Below are positions 20,275 through 31,345 of a stretch of DNA of 64,000 bases, one piece after another (positions within the stretch are counted from its first letter, which is position 1; each line of letters starts with the position of its first letter). The stretch is from positions 62,001-126,000 of the forward strand of contig JAACJP010000038.1 of assembly GCA_013368375.1 (NCBI GenBank), given 5' to 3'. Both the position numbers and the translations under genes were made by a program. The stretch comes from Tricholomella constricta (lineage: Eukaryota > Basidiomycota > Agaricomycetes > Agaricales > Lyophyllaceae). The notes under the pieces are model-generated. The model saw only the letters and a list, made by a program, of their open reading frames with translations, was not told the origin of the DNA and searched no databases.

Positions 20275-21483
20275 ATGTCCGAATTTGGTGACATGTCGCA
20301 GCGACCGTTCTCTCCCTTCCTCACGACGGAGGAGCGGTTGGCGAATATGGAAGCCACAATTTCGGCTCTCTCTGCCTCCAATACCTCCAACTCGGCCTCT
20401 ATGGACCGCCTCTCCGCTCTTTTCGAAAAATTCATGTCAGGGACACCCCCCAATCCCACCCCCGCTGCTCCCGAAGCAGACACGACCCCCCCGCCGCCTG
20501 AGACGACCACCCCGCTGCCAGGCTCTCCGCGATCGGGATCGCACCACCTCCGACCGTCGCCCCCTCCCATTTACGACGGCGCCCGATCGGGCGGTCGCGC
20601 GTTCTTGAACGCCTGCAAGCTCTACTTCTCCTTGTGCGGGGGAAGTTTCGCCGACGACCACGCCCGAATAGTATGGGTGCTGTCGTACATGCAGCACGGG
20701 CGAGCCGCCGACTTCGTCAGTCGGGTGTTCCAGTTCGGAACCGCCAAAGACGTCTTTCCCGCCTGGAAGGACTTCGAAGACACCTTCCGTGGCGAGTTCT
20801 TCCTCTTCGACGAGGTCGCCGATGCCACGCTCATCCTGGAGTCGACGGCGTACTTCCAGAACGGTCAATCGATCGACGAGTACATTGACTCGTTCCGATC
20901 CCTGTGGGTCAAGGCGGGCTACCCAGATGGGCGTCACCTGGTCCTCAAATTCCGTCGGGGAATGGACCCGAAGCTCTCGAGGCGACTCGGAAGCATCACC
21001 ACGGGTCGCCCGCACGACGAGAAGATTGAGGAGTGGCTGAGGATCGCTCGTTCTCAAGATTTCATCATGAGGTCGGAGGACGACTTCCACCGTCGGATGG
21101 TCCCGACAAAGGCGCCCGACAGCCGCCCGCCCACCACTGCAGCCGCACGATGGGCGTTCGCTACCGCCCCCGCTCCCGCTCCCGCTCCCCCCGCCCCCCG
21201 CGCTCCTGCCGCACCAGCCCCCAGGCCGATCCCCCAGGGCATCCCAATGGACGTAGATCGGATGCGCGATCGAGTCGCGCCTGCCGACGACCACTGTTTT
21301 CGGTGCAAGAAAAAGGGTCACTACTCTCGTGACTGCCCTTTGCGCTGGGACGTGCGCCACATGCTCGATGATGAGCTGGAGGCGCTTATCATGGAACGTC
21401 TAGCTCGCAAGGACGCAGTCCCCCCCGACCCGACTCCATCGTCGGCCGACGCGACCACCTCCGACGCCGAGGAGGGTTTTTAA
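20275..21483 (+). CDS. gag: Gag (402 aa), chromovirus 2
   Basis: Starts MSEFGDMSQRPF. It has the same retrotrans_gag core as chromovirus 1 (FDEVADATLILESTAYFQNG), a Pro/Ala-rich linker and a CCHC knuckle CFRCKKKGHYSRDC near the C-terminus. It ends GGT-TTT-TAA, again a stop placed in a five-T run. RNA-binding capsid protein of the cytoplasmic particle. Confidence 0.95.
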   Translation: MSEFGDMSQRPFSPFLTTEERLANMEATISALSASNTSNSASMDRLSALFEKFMSGTPPNPTPAAPEADTTPPPPETTTPLPGSPRSGSHHLRPSPPPIYDGARSGGRAFLNACKLYFSLCGGSFADDHARIVWVLSYMQHGRAADFVSRVFQFGTAKDVFPAWKDFEDTFRGEFFLFDEVADATLILESTAYFQNGQSIDEYIDSFRSLWVKAGYPDGRHLVLKFRRGMDPKLSRRLGSITTGRPHDEKIEEWLRIARSQDFIMRSEDDFHRRMVPTKAPDSRPPTTAAARWAFATAPAPAPAPPAPRAPAAPAPRPIPQGIPMDVDRMRDRVAPADDHCFRCKKKGHYSRDCPLRWDVRHMLDDELEALIMERLARKDAVPPDPTPSSADATTSDAEEGF

Positions 21484-21494
21484 TTACACAACGG

Positions 21495-24400
21495 GTGGAA
21501 CGTACGCCCCCGTTGTCTAGTCGTAATCGGTTCGCTCCTTTATCCGTAGAATACGCCAATACACCTAATATTGCTGCTATTCCGACGAGTGAACCGACCG
21601 ACAAAGACGTACAAAACCCCTCCGACCCGACGACACCGATCGCAGTCGCAAAGCTGATCGCCCCGCCGCGTCGTGGCCTACCCCGCTGGGAAAAGCGACT
21701 CCCTAGTCGCTTCATCGCCGCTGCCTCCCCCTGCCCCAGATCCCTGTGGCTCAACGTCGAACTGGAGACCACCGACACCCAGGAGTCGCATGCCGTCACT
21801 GCCCTAGTGGACAGCGGAGCGACCGGCAGTTTTCTCAATGTCGCTTTCGTCGAGAAACACAAGCTCACGACCAAGGTGCTTAGTCGGCCATCCCCGGTTT
21901 ACAATGTGGACGGCACTCTCAACGAAGGCGGTTCGGTCTCTTGCATCGTAGAAGCTGTCTTGCGATACAACGGTCATACCGAACGAGCCGTCTTCGGGGT
22001 CACCCAGTTAGGCAAGCAAGACATGATCCTCGGGTTCAACTGGCTTAAAAACCATAACCCCGAGATCGACTGGGAGACCAAGGAGGTGAAGATGAGTCGC
22101 TGTCCGACGCAGTGCGGCACCTGCAAGGACGAGGTCAAAGCCGATCGGCGCGCACGCACCAAAGTGCGCGCAGCAATCCGCGCCTGTCGAGCCGACGGTA
22201 TACCGATGACTGAGCCCGACCTGCGAGCCCCGACCAACCCGTATGTTGAGGACGACTCTGATGAGGAGGAGTTCCTCCCCTACACCCCGATCCTGGAGGA
22301 ACCTGACCCAGAGTCTGACGACTTCCTGGTGGAAACCTTCCTGAGTGGCGATCGCATCTTCGCGACCGCGATCCATCCGACTCCGACCGCCGAACATATT
22401 CGGGCCAGCCAAACGACATCGCAGCGACTTGCGGAAGCGCACGCTGCTAACTCCGTGCCCAGAACTTTCCGCGACGCAGTACCGACCCACCTCCACGACT
22501 TTGAAGATGTCTTCTCCAAAGTCGCATTCGATGAGCTTCCAGAGCGCAAGCAATGGGACCATGCCATCGAACTGGAGCCGGGCGCGTCGCCGACTGGCAC
22601 GAAGGTCTACCCGCTCTCACCGGCAGAACAGGTCGAACTCGACGCGTTCCTCAAGGAGAACCTCGAGACAGGTCGCATCCGACCGTCCAAGTCGCCCATG
22701 GCGTCGCCGGTCTTCTTCATCAAGAAGAAGGACGGGTCGCTCCGACTGGTTCAGGACTATCGGACGCTCAATGCGCTCACGGTGAAGAACCGATACCCGC
22801 TGCCCCTCATTAGCGAACTGGTGAATAACCTTCGCGGCGCGCGGGACTTCACCAAGTTGGACGTCCGATGGGGGTACAACAACGTACGGATCAAGGAAGG
22901 CGACGAGTGGAAGGCAGCGTTTCGGACGAATCGCGGCCTCTTCGAGCCGCTCGTCATGTTCTTCGGCCTCACGAACAGCCCCGCCACATTTCAGACCATG
23001 ATGAATGATATCTTCCGCGATCTGATCGCTGAAGGTGTTGTTTGCGTGTACCTCGATGACATCTTGATTTATACAAAGACGCTAGAGGAACACCGTCGGG
23101 TCACGCGACTGGTACTGGACCGACTCCGCGAACATCAGCTGTTCTTAAAGCCCGAGAAATGCGAATTTGAGCAGACTAAGATCGAGTATCTCGGGCTGAT
23201 CATTTCGCAAGGGCAAGCGGAAATGGATCCGGTTAAAGTCGCTGGAGTGTTGGAATGGCCGGCGCCGAAGAACAAGAAGGAGGTGCAAGCGTTCCTAGGC
23301 TTCACCAATTTCTACCGACGGTTCATCCAGGACTTCTCGCACCACGCCCGACCCCTGTTCGATCTGACAGGCAAGGACGTCGCCTGGCGATGGGGAGAGT
23401 CGGAGCAGTCGGCCTTTGCCCTTTTGAAGTCTGCGATCACATCGGGGCCAGTCCTCATGTTCCCCGACGACGATCGACCGTACCGCATCGAAGCCGACTC
23501 GTCCGACTTCGCAACGGGCGCAGTCCTGTCGCAAGAGTCGCCGTCCGATGGCAAGTGGCACCCGGTCGCGTTCTACTCGAAGAGCTTGAACGCCGTCGAG
23601 CGGAACTACGAGATCCATGACAAAGAGATGCTGGCGATCATCCGGTCTCTGGAGGAATGGCGACACTTTGTAGAAGGCGCAAAGCACAAGGTGGAGATCT
23701 GGACCGACCACAAGAACCTTGAGTACTTCCTCACCGCGAAGAAACTCAATCGGCGTCAAGCCCGATGGTCGCTTTACCTCGCTAACTTCGACTTCGCCCT
23801 CCACCACCGTCCTGGCCGTAGCATGGGCAAACCCGACGCGTTATCGCGTCGCCCCGACCATGGCGACGGAAGCGCCGACAACGCCAACATCGTGCTGCTC
23901 AAACCAGAATTCTTCGCCGTTCGTGCAACTGAAGGCCTTGCACTGGTCGGAGAGGAGGATGATGTGCTGAAAGCGATCCGCAAGGGCAATCGCGATGGGG
24001 CTCAGGAGGATGCGGTCGCGAAAGCGGCACAACTGGTCAAAGCATCCAAGATCGCCGGCCGCTCCCTTCGCTTTGGCGAGTGGGGAGAGGAAGGCGGTCT
24101 GCTCACGTTCCGTGGACGGATCTATGTCCCGAACATCCCAGACCTTCGCCGATGCATTGTGGAGCAGCACCACGACTCCAAGGTCGCCGGTCACCCCGGT
24201 CGCTGGAAGACGCTCGAACTGGTGTCGCGCAACTACTGGTGGCCCCAGATGTCGCGCTTCATCGGTTCGTACACCAGCACCTGTGACATGTGTCTGCGCA
24301 CGAAACCTCGCCGCCAACTCCCCGTCGGACAGCTGCAGCCGCTTCCCATCCCCGAAGGCCGATGGAATGTCGTATCGGTCGACTTCATCACCGAACTTCC

Positions 24401-25514
24401 AGAGTCCAACGGCCACGACGCGATCATGAATGTCGTGGATTCGGTCGGAAAGCGCGCGCACTTCATCGCGTCGCACACAACTTGTTCGGCCCTGGGAGCT
24501 GCGAACCTCTACCGTCGCCACGTCTGGAAGCTGCACGGTCTCCCCGACGCATTCGTCTCCGATCGAGGTCCACAGTTCGTCACCGAGTTCACGCGCGAAC
24601 TGTACAGACTTCTGGGTATCAAGCTGTCGGCCTCGACGGCGTACCACCCACAGACCGACGGACAGACGGAGCGTGTCAACCAGGAACTGGAACAGTTCTT
24701 GCGAGTCTTCTGCAATGAGCGCCAGAACGATTGGGAGGATCTCCTGCCCGACGCCGAATTCAGTTACAACAACCATGTACATTCGGCGATGCAGCAGACC
24801 CCCTTCCTGCTTGACACTGGTCGGCATCCGCGCATGGGCTTTGAGCCGCGTCGGGGTGTTTCCAAGAACGAGTCAGCCGACGAGTTCGTGGAGCGCATGA
24901 AGGAAGCACAGGAGGAAGCCAAGGCAGCGCTTTCAAAGGCCAAAGACGACATGGAGCGGTATTACAACCAGCGACACGCCCCAATGCCCGACTACCAGCC
25001 TGGCGACAAGGTATACTTGGACGCGACTGACATTTCTACGACCCGACCGTCTAAGAAGTTGTCGCATCGCTACCTTGGCCCTTTCGTCGTGCAAAGGCGA
25101 GTCGGCCCGCTTGCATACCGCCTCCTGCTGCCTCAGTCCATGAAGCGCATCCACCCAGTCTTCCACGTCGTGAAGCTCATCCCTGCCGTTGCTGATCCGA
25201 TCGAAGGTCGTCGATCCGATCCCCCTCCGCCCCCCGACATAATCGACGACGAACCCCATTACGAAGTTGAAAAGATCCTCGATAGCCGAACCTTCCGCAA
25301 AAAACTACAGTACAAGGTCCTGTGGAAGGGCTATGGTTACGAAGAAGCTTCTTGGGAACCTCGCGAAAATGTCGCCGCCCCCGATCTGGTACGAAAGTTC
25401 CACCGTGACAACCCTGACGCTGCCCGCCACATTCGTGGCATATTCACGTTATCCCCGGCCGTCTTCGCCACCGCGGCCCCGCACCGAGTCGTTGCGATTC
25501 AAAAGGGGGGGTGA
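21495..25514 (+). CDS. pol: Pol polyprotein with chromodomain, chromovirus 2
   Basis: 1339 codons without interruption, in the -1 frame relative to gag and without an early ATG. Protease ALVDSGATGSF, RT VYLDDILIYT, RNase H, HHCC and DDE integrase and chromodomain (HYEVEKILDSR...WEPRENV) occur in the same order as in chromovirus 1. The TGA adjoins the 3' LTR after a G-run. It should be functional by inspection. Confidence 0.97.
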   Translation: MERTPPLSSRNRFAPLSVEYANTPNIAAIPTSEPTDKDVQNPSDPTTPIAVAKLIAPPRRGLPRWEKRLPSRFIAAASPCPRSLWLNVELETTDTQESHAVTALVDSGATGSFLNVAFVEKHKLTTKVLSRPSPVYNVDGTLNEGGSVSCIVEAVLRYNGHTERAVFGVTQLGKQDMILGFNWLKNHNPEIDWETKEVKMSRCPTQCGTCKDEVKADRRARTKVRAAIRACRADGIPMTEPDLRAPTNPYVEDDSDEEEFLPYTPILEEPDPESDDFLVETFLSGDRIFATAIHPTPTAEHIRASQTTSQRLAEAHAANSVPRTFRDAVPTHLHDFEDVFSKVAFDELPERKQWDHAIELEPGASPTGTKVYPLSPAEQVELDAFLKENLETGRIRPSKSPMASPVFFIKKKDGSLRLVQDYRTLNALTVKNRYPLPLISELVNNLRGARDFTKLDVRWGYNNVRIKEGDEWKAAFRTNRGLFEPLVMFFGLTNSPATFQTMMNDIFRDLIAEGVVCVYLDDILIYTKTLEEHRRVTRLVLDRLREHQLFLKPEKCEFEQTKIEYLGLIISQGQAEMDPVKVAGVLEWPAPKNKKEVQAFLGFTNFYRRFIQDFSHHARPLFDLTGKDVAWRWGESEQSAFALLKSAITSGPVLMFPDDDRPYRIEADSSDFATGAVLSQESPSDGKWHPVAFYSKSLNAVERNYEIHDKEMLAIIRSLEEWRHFVEGAKHKVEIWTDHKNLEYFLTAKKLNRRQARWSLYLANFDFALHHRPGRSMGKPDALSRRPDHGDGSADNANIVLLKPEFFAVRATEGLALVGEEDDVLKAIRKGNRDGAQEDAVAKAAQLVKASKIAGRSLRFGEWGEEGGLLTFRGRIYVPNIPDLRRCIVEQHHDSKVAGHPGRWKTLELVSRNYWWPQMSRFIGSYTSTCDMCLRTKPRRQLPVGQLQPLPIPEGRWNVVSVDFITELPESNGHDAIMNVVDSVGKRAHFIASHTTCSALGAANLYRRHVWKLHGLPDAFVSDRGPQFVTEFTRELYRLLGIKLSASTAYHPQTDGQTERVNQELEQFLRVFCNERQNDWEDLLPDAEFSYNNHVHSAMQQTPFLLDTGRHPRMGFEPRRGVSKNESADEFVERMKEAQEEAKAALSKAKDDMERYYNQRHAPMPDYQPGDKVYLDATDISTTRPSKKLSHRYLGPFVVQRRVGPLAYRLLLPQSMKRIHPVFHVVKLIPAVADPIEGRRSDPPPPPDIIDDEPHYEVEKILDSRTFRKKLQYKVLWKGYGYEEASWEPRENVAAPDLVRKFHRDNPDAARHIRGIFTLSPAVFATAAPHRVVAIQKGG

Positions 25515-26004
25515 TGTTAGGGGAACGCCCGTTCACGCCCTCCGACGCTCACCGACTGTCCCCCGACACGTGCGATCGCTCCCGACCGATCGCGCCCCCG
25601 ACCCCGACGCTCCGACCCAAGCGTCGGTGTACATACTTATACATCCCTGTCCCTACCTCCCCTTCCAGCGCGCGCCCGATCCCGACGTCCGACATCCCGA
25701 CGTCGGTCGCCCGACCTCGTGCCCGCACCCTGAGCCACGAGGATCGGACAGCGTCGGGAACGTGTACATACACGCGCCGCTGCTCATCCGTTATCATTTA
25801 CGTACCATACACCCCAGAGAGCCGGCCCTCACGTATCTTACTCGTATATAGTCATCCTCCTGACATGGGGGAATCCTTTACTCTATTCTCATTGGATTCC
25901 CCTCTGCCAGGTAGGTCTACTTACGCTCTCTCTACCGTACATAATATAACATTGGATTCCCCTCTGCCAGCACGACTAAGCTCTGCGCTGAGGTCGCCCT
26001 AACA
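25515..26004 (+). repeat. 3' LTR of chromovirus 2
   Basis: 490 bp, starting TGTTAGGGG directly after the pol stop and ending CCTAACA. It keeps CpG at two positions mutated in the 5' copy (GATCGCTC, GCGTCGGG). Confidence 0.97.
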
Positions 26005-26020
26005 GTAGGTCTGGACGTGG

Positions 26021-27020
26021 CTAAATTACTGTATCAGTCTGGTGCAGTGGGTCTGGTGCAATAGATTCTTGGAGGGAAAGGACATAGTCCATAAGCTTTC
26101 TTTTGAAGTCCTTTACCATGTGCGGAAAGGTATCAATGAAACCTTTGCTGATCACTCCTGCATTTGCCGCAATGCTGTCATGACTACTCCGCGGTGAACA
26201 TCAGCACAAGTCCGCAGAGTCGATGAACAACTCACGCCCGAACATTCAGTTGCCCATCTTGGCCTTTCCATACCACAAAGGTAAGGGACAGCATGCCCAT
26301 CTCTCGCCACCTGTTGGCATCCTCATTCTCCACTCGTTGAAAGCCCCGCTTATCCGCATTCCTGAGATAAGAAGGATCAACTCCGAGATGTCCGCGGACC
26401 CCGCGGAGTTACTCACTTGCGCTGCTCCTCAGGGGGAAAGCCCTTGGTGCTCCACTCACGGGCAGTGGCCTCTGCCTCCTGGAGTTGTTGCGGAGTGAGT
26501 TTGTTCATCACCCGTGCCAAAGCCTTGTTGCGTTGCTGGAAGGCCGCGGTGGGAGATTCATCGACCTCCTCCAGTATCTCTTTCAACTCTTCGGTAATCA
26601 AGCCGTGCATTGTCCGATTGACTACCTGGCGCGCAGTAACCTTCAAATTACCCGATGACTGGTTATATGATGGCTAGGGCCTCCAGTTGTTCCTCACCCA
26701 ATCTGCCAGTTTCTGTATGCTGATCAGTGTGATGATACAGAGATACACACTCTAGCCTGACGGACCGTGGTAGCTGATGCGGACTTCTTGTCGGTCTTCG
26801 GCTCTGTTCCCTTTGCCTTCCAGAAGTTAAAAATATCAACCAAGACTTTGTCCCTAAAAATGGCCGCCCTTTTTGCCTTGTCCGACTCTGACCGGTACTC
26901 CTCTCGGTACTTGTTGAGGACCGCGCGCTCGTCAGCCGGGTAACGGGGCTCCTTGCTTGTCTTCTTCAGGGCCCCAGCGGCATGTGGGACTGTTTCTGGT
27001 GTAAAAATATTTTCGGACAT
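26021..27020 (-). pseudogene. Accessory gene of K2, unknown function, one in-frame stop
   Basis: From ATG 27020 the product starts MSENIFTPETVPHAAG. Exons are about 27020-26757, 26712-26417, 26362-26236 and roughly 26147-26021. The first intron would use a GC donor. An in-frame TAG at 26674-26676 (after ADWVRNNWRP) interrupts exon 2. The protein is Lys/Glu-rich with helical stretches (LARVMNKLTPQQLQEAEATA) and a block WREMGMLSLTFVVWKGQDG. I recall similar proteins near fungal transposons, but know no function. The acceptor of the last exon is uncertain. Confidence 0.5.
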
Positions 27021-27274
27021 GATGGAGCTCCGTAAAGAAGATTTCCTATTTGGGTCAAAAAGTGTTGAACTTCACGCTTGACAGTTGTCCCACAGTACCC
27101 CATTTGGCAAGGAAGTTTCCAGTTTGGGTAATATGAGGCACGGGTACAATCGATGGCCCCGATTGTGAGTGCAGCTGACCTTTGCACCATGAGGACATGT
27201 CCGAGAGTAATCAGTGATACATCAGTAGACAGGTTCTGATTTTTCCACCAAATCAGATCTCACCCTTACCCACC

Positions 27275-30200
27275 ATGTTGCGTGCAGTAAAGCGCACACG
27301 TCGCAAGAAGGATGAAGTCCTTCAGGAAAGTTCTCGTTCACATGCCATGGATGTCGAGACAACAGTCAGGCATACCCAGAGGGGTGACATTGTGGAATCC
27401 AGGAGTGTCCCTTTGCGCAAGAGGTCACCGGACCTTGTTACATCTGCCCCTCAGGGTGTGCAAACCCATGTCCAACCCTTTGAGCATTCGGACATTCACT
27501 CAACGGAGCTGGATGACACTGATGAGGTTGCCCCCAAACGGGCCAAGGTGAATTGTTCTTTGATGTATTGTGTACATGTAACTGAATTAAAGCACAGACA
27601 CAAGCTGATTACCTTCAAGAGTTTGTGAACCATGTTCCAGAGCTGTTGGAGGGGCTCCTTGGGAGAGAGTACATTGAGAATCAAACTCAATGTTCTGATT
27701 GTCCCAAGGGCAACTATGGACGTTGGCGTTGCCGAGATTGTCTCAGTGACAGGATACTCTGCCGGGGTTGCATGCGGACAACTCACAGGGACAATCCTCT
27801 GCATCGCATTGAGTTCTGGACGGGTCAATACTTCCAGACAGCTCAGCTGCAGGAGGTTGGTACCTACTTGCTGGTCCCTCACTCCTCCGGGAAAGCACTC
27901 TGTGATACGCTACAGCTGCAACAGGAGCAATTGGAGAATTACCAGGTGGAATACGACGATAAAGAACAGAAGAACCACCGCACAGAGCAGCAAAATGACC
28001 CCACGGGTCGACATGCCAACTCCGCAGATGCCGCGGACGTGACTGAGCAGACTTCCTATGATGCAGAGGACAATGATTACATGGCGCGCTTGAGCCGTGC
28101 TTATGGTCAACAGCCAGAATTTCATCCAATTGCTGAGGCAGGGTCTACTCTGGACACAGTTGAAGTCGAAGTGGACGAGGAAGATGACGATGACACTGGC
28201 CTTAATGATGACCTTCCGACGAGAATGCCACGGCACGATGCTTTCAACAATCGTTATGTGCGCCTTGTACATGTCAATGGAATTCACTACATTCCACTTG
28301 TCTACTGTTCATGCCGCGGAGTCCGAGAGGTCAATACAGACCTGATGCACAAGCGATTGGTGCCTGCAAGCTTCACACGGTACAATACGCTCTTTACCAC
28401 TGCAGTCCTTGATGACTATCGCCTTGCAAACCTGGAATGTAAGGCATCTGCATTTCAGTATTGGCACAAGCTCAGCCGGACTACGGCTGCAGCAACAAGC
28501 TCCGCGGACATCGACAACTTTTATCGCGAACTCCGCCGGCTCTCGCGTTCATGGAGATGGCTCAAGAAGCTCAAATGGGGTGGTTTTGGCAGCAATAACA
28601 GAGATCCCATGCAGACCACCGCAGGGGAGCTTGCCATCTTTTGTCCAACATGTCCGCAGCCAGGTGTGAATCTCCCCGCGGGGTGGTCCGCAGACCCGAA
28701 TAAGTGAGTGCATTAAGTGACGACTGATCATTGTTATTGACATTACATGCAGAAAAGTATACATGAGGTCTTTTGTGGCAGACGGCAACTTCAAAGCGGA
28801 TCATGTTCGCCAAAAGAACAATGCAATGGACGTTTGGCTGTCGGAAGGGTCAGGTATGATGGCTAACCGGGCCAATTATAATGAGTTCCTGAAGGAAGCA
28901 TTCAATGTGATGACAGTGAGTCAAGTCCGATTACTTCCGCGGCATAGCCCGTGGGGTTCATCAACCCCGCGGAGTTCTGTAATAACGTCTATTTTAGAAA
29001 GCCCCTTGCGAGAATCAGTTCCGCGCTGTTGAGCAGGCAATGCTTGTGTCCAAAGCCTGTGATGTTAAAGGAATTGTAGCCATTGCATGTGCGCGGCATG
29101 GCTGTTTTGCCCCCAACAGCCTGTCGGACCTCCACGCGGGTGAGCAACAAAAGAATGTGGACTGGGCATTCCTCCAGGCGCTTAAAACAACAAATGTGGA
29201 AGACATCGACCAGGTGTTATTGATCTATGATATTGCCTGCCAATACATGGTACACTTTCTAAAGCGCATCGGCCACCTACTTTCCCCAGGAATGACTATT
29301 GCTCAGGCCATCGGACTACTCCATGTTCATGGTCACAAAGATGATTGCTTTGACCGCTTTGCAACTTCATTCATTCCGGGGGCTGCTATAGTTGCGGGTG
29401 AAATTCTGGAGAGTTTGTGGGCCGTGCTGAACACTGTGTCACCAATGACCAGAACCGCAACGTTGGCACACCGAGCGGAGATCCTCGACGATCATATGAA
29501 TGATTCTAACTGGAAGAAACTCCTGCAGATGCGTTAGTAAAATTTCATCCATTCCGTTACAATAACTGACCCTGTCCGCGGCCGCGGAGTAGCGGTCACA
29601 TTGTGTCAGACATACGAAAAGGCGACGGAGATGTTGGAGACTGCCCAAGGATATTTCAAAGGAGTTGCCCAGGGAATAAGCCGCACACAAACCGCAATTT
29701 GGGAGGCGGAGATCCAGGAGGCCGAGCAGAGGAGGGTTCATGATGTCAAGGCTATGGACATCCTCAAAGCGCGCACCGCGGACATCGGGCAGCCAGGAGA
29801 TTCCAATGGACCTGTGGAGCACGCAACAGCTGAAGAGGAGTGGATACAATCAGGCCTTGATATCGAGGAGCGCCAGTAAGACATTTTATCTCTATTTGTC
29901 TTCCGGAGCTGAACAGTTTCCATCTAGAATTGGCCTTCAAGACAAAGTCCGCCAACTTGTCCGTGAACCGCGGGAAGATGTCCGCAAAGCCGTCGAAACT
30001 GAAAGACAAAGCCTACGTGCACAAATTGATGTGTTCACGTCAAAACAGCCGAGCATAAATTTCATTCCTTTGGCCTCCGCGGAGGATGTGCCAGGGAACG
30101 TCAAAGCCTTTGATAACCTAGACGAGAACCCCGCGGACCTGCCACCCTCCGGAGATGCCGCGGTTCCGGCACAGTCAGGCCGTCCTGCACCTGCAGACGG

Positions 30201-30981
30201 ACCCCTACCACCAGAGCAGACACCTATTTGCCTGCCATCCTCAGCTGGGGAAACTGAGTCACATCTGGCTAAACTCGAGCTTGCATTGCGCAAGGTTCAA
30301 GCGGAGCGTCATCTTCAGAACCTCCGTAATGCAATTGCGGAGAAATCATTTTTGTACTCACACGTCATCCGAGTTGCTCCGCGGAAGGGTGTGATGACAC
30401 GTGCGCGGGGGAACATCACCACCCTCAATTGCACAATCACCACCCTTTGTCGGGTGTATGACAAATGCAGAGCAAAGCTCGCCTGTCTGGGTGCGGATGA
30501 AGGCACACTGGAAAGGTACAAAATTCTCGACAAGAAGCATGTCAAATCGAGCACCGCCATACTGGATCCCAACACACCGGGCTCAACTGATATCCGAAGT
30601 ACCAGTCTTTCCTGGATTTGGCAAATACCTGGTCAAGCGACAGATAGTCCGGAGGCTGTGCTGGAGTGTATGTCCTTTGGCGTCAAGTCCGCGGAGTTGT
30701 TACTGACATGATACCAATAGTCCAACGTGTTCATTTCTTGAGGGCAAGGGCACAAAAGGATCGATGGACAGAAGAATTCACTCTTGTTCAATATGAAATG
30801 ACTTGGACCACCCGATACTTCCTTCATCAGGCCCAGATCTGGATAGAGCGCGGTGCGGAGGCCGCGGCTGCAGGACAACTGCATATGCAGGGCGGAAGAC
30901 AGCCATGTGGAGGGAACTTGCTTGGTTGGCGGAGCAACGATTTAAAACTGTCAATACATCATATGTAACATTGCTTCAATA
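27275..30981 (+). CDS. KDZ transposase with CxC2 cysteine cluster (seven exons, about 1,120 aa, 3' frameshift)
   Basis: Exons 27275-27547, 27598-28703, 28753-28915, 28998-29532, 29593-29875, 29928-30667 and 30721 to about 30981 join in frame. The CxC2 cluster (QCSDCPKG...WRCRDC...LCRGCM) lies near residues 120-165. Three acidic residues fit the KDZ RNase H fold: FVADGNFKAD (about 470), LLIYDIACQY (about 592) and GEILESLWA (about 652). CARHGCFAPNS and GLLHVHGHKDDC are family hallmarks. A +1 shift is needed near 30,885 to reach the usual C-terminus (TAMWRELAWLAEQRF), so the copy may be slightly damaged. It would cut and rejoin element ends; the cysteine cluster probably helps bind DNA. Confidence 0.85.
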
Positions 30982-31345
30982 GAATGGACCATGCAGTTTT
31001 GTGTTTGCGGGGTGATAAGAATGTCCGCGGACATGAATTGTTAAATGTTGCCCAATGTCCGCAGATGTTGCCCTCCGCGGAGCCCCATAGCCTTCCCAAT
31101 TATGGTGGTGTCTCGGACAACATGATGTAACAACACCACGAACATCATAGCTTATACTGGGGATACCTTTGATTTTGAGTTTGCTTGGAGGCTAGAGGAT
31201 TACATTGATTTTGGGTTTCCTTTAAAAGCTTTGCTGTGATAGTCTGTGCAGTGATAAGAGATCCGACAGGTGTCCCCGCTGTCCACCTGATTATCAAAAC
31301 GTCCGCAAAGGCAACATCCGCGGACATCTGTAAGCAGCACGGGTC

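Larger units (their letters stand above)
19658..26004 (+). mobile_element. Chromovirus 2: complete Ty3/gypsy LTR retrotransposon, related subfamily
   Basis: 490-bp LTRs (19658-20147, 25515-26004) flank intact gag and pol. The LTRs differ at three positions I can see, all transitions and two in CpG. Pol is close in sequence to chromovirus 1, whereas LTRs and Gag diverge clearly, so this is a sister subfamily. The flanks GTGCT (left) and GTAGG (right) are not a target duplication, so the flanks have probably been exchanged since insertion. It separates unrelated DNA on the left from K2 on the right. Confidence 0.97.
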
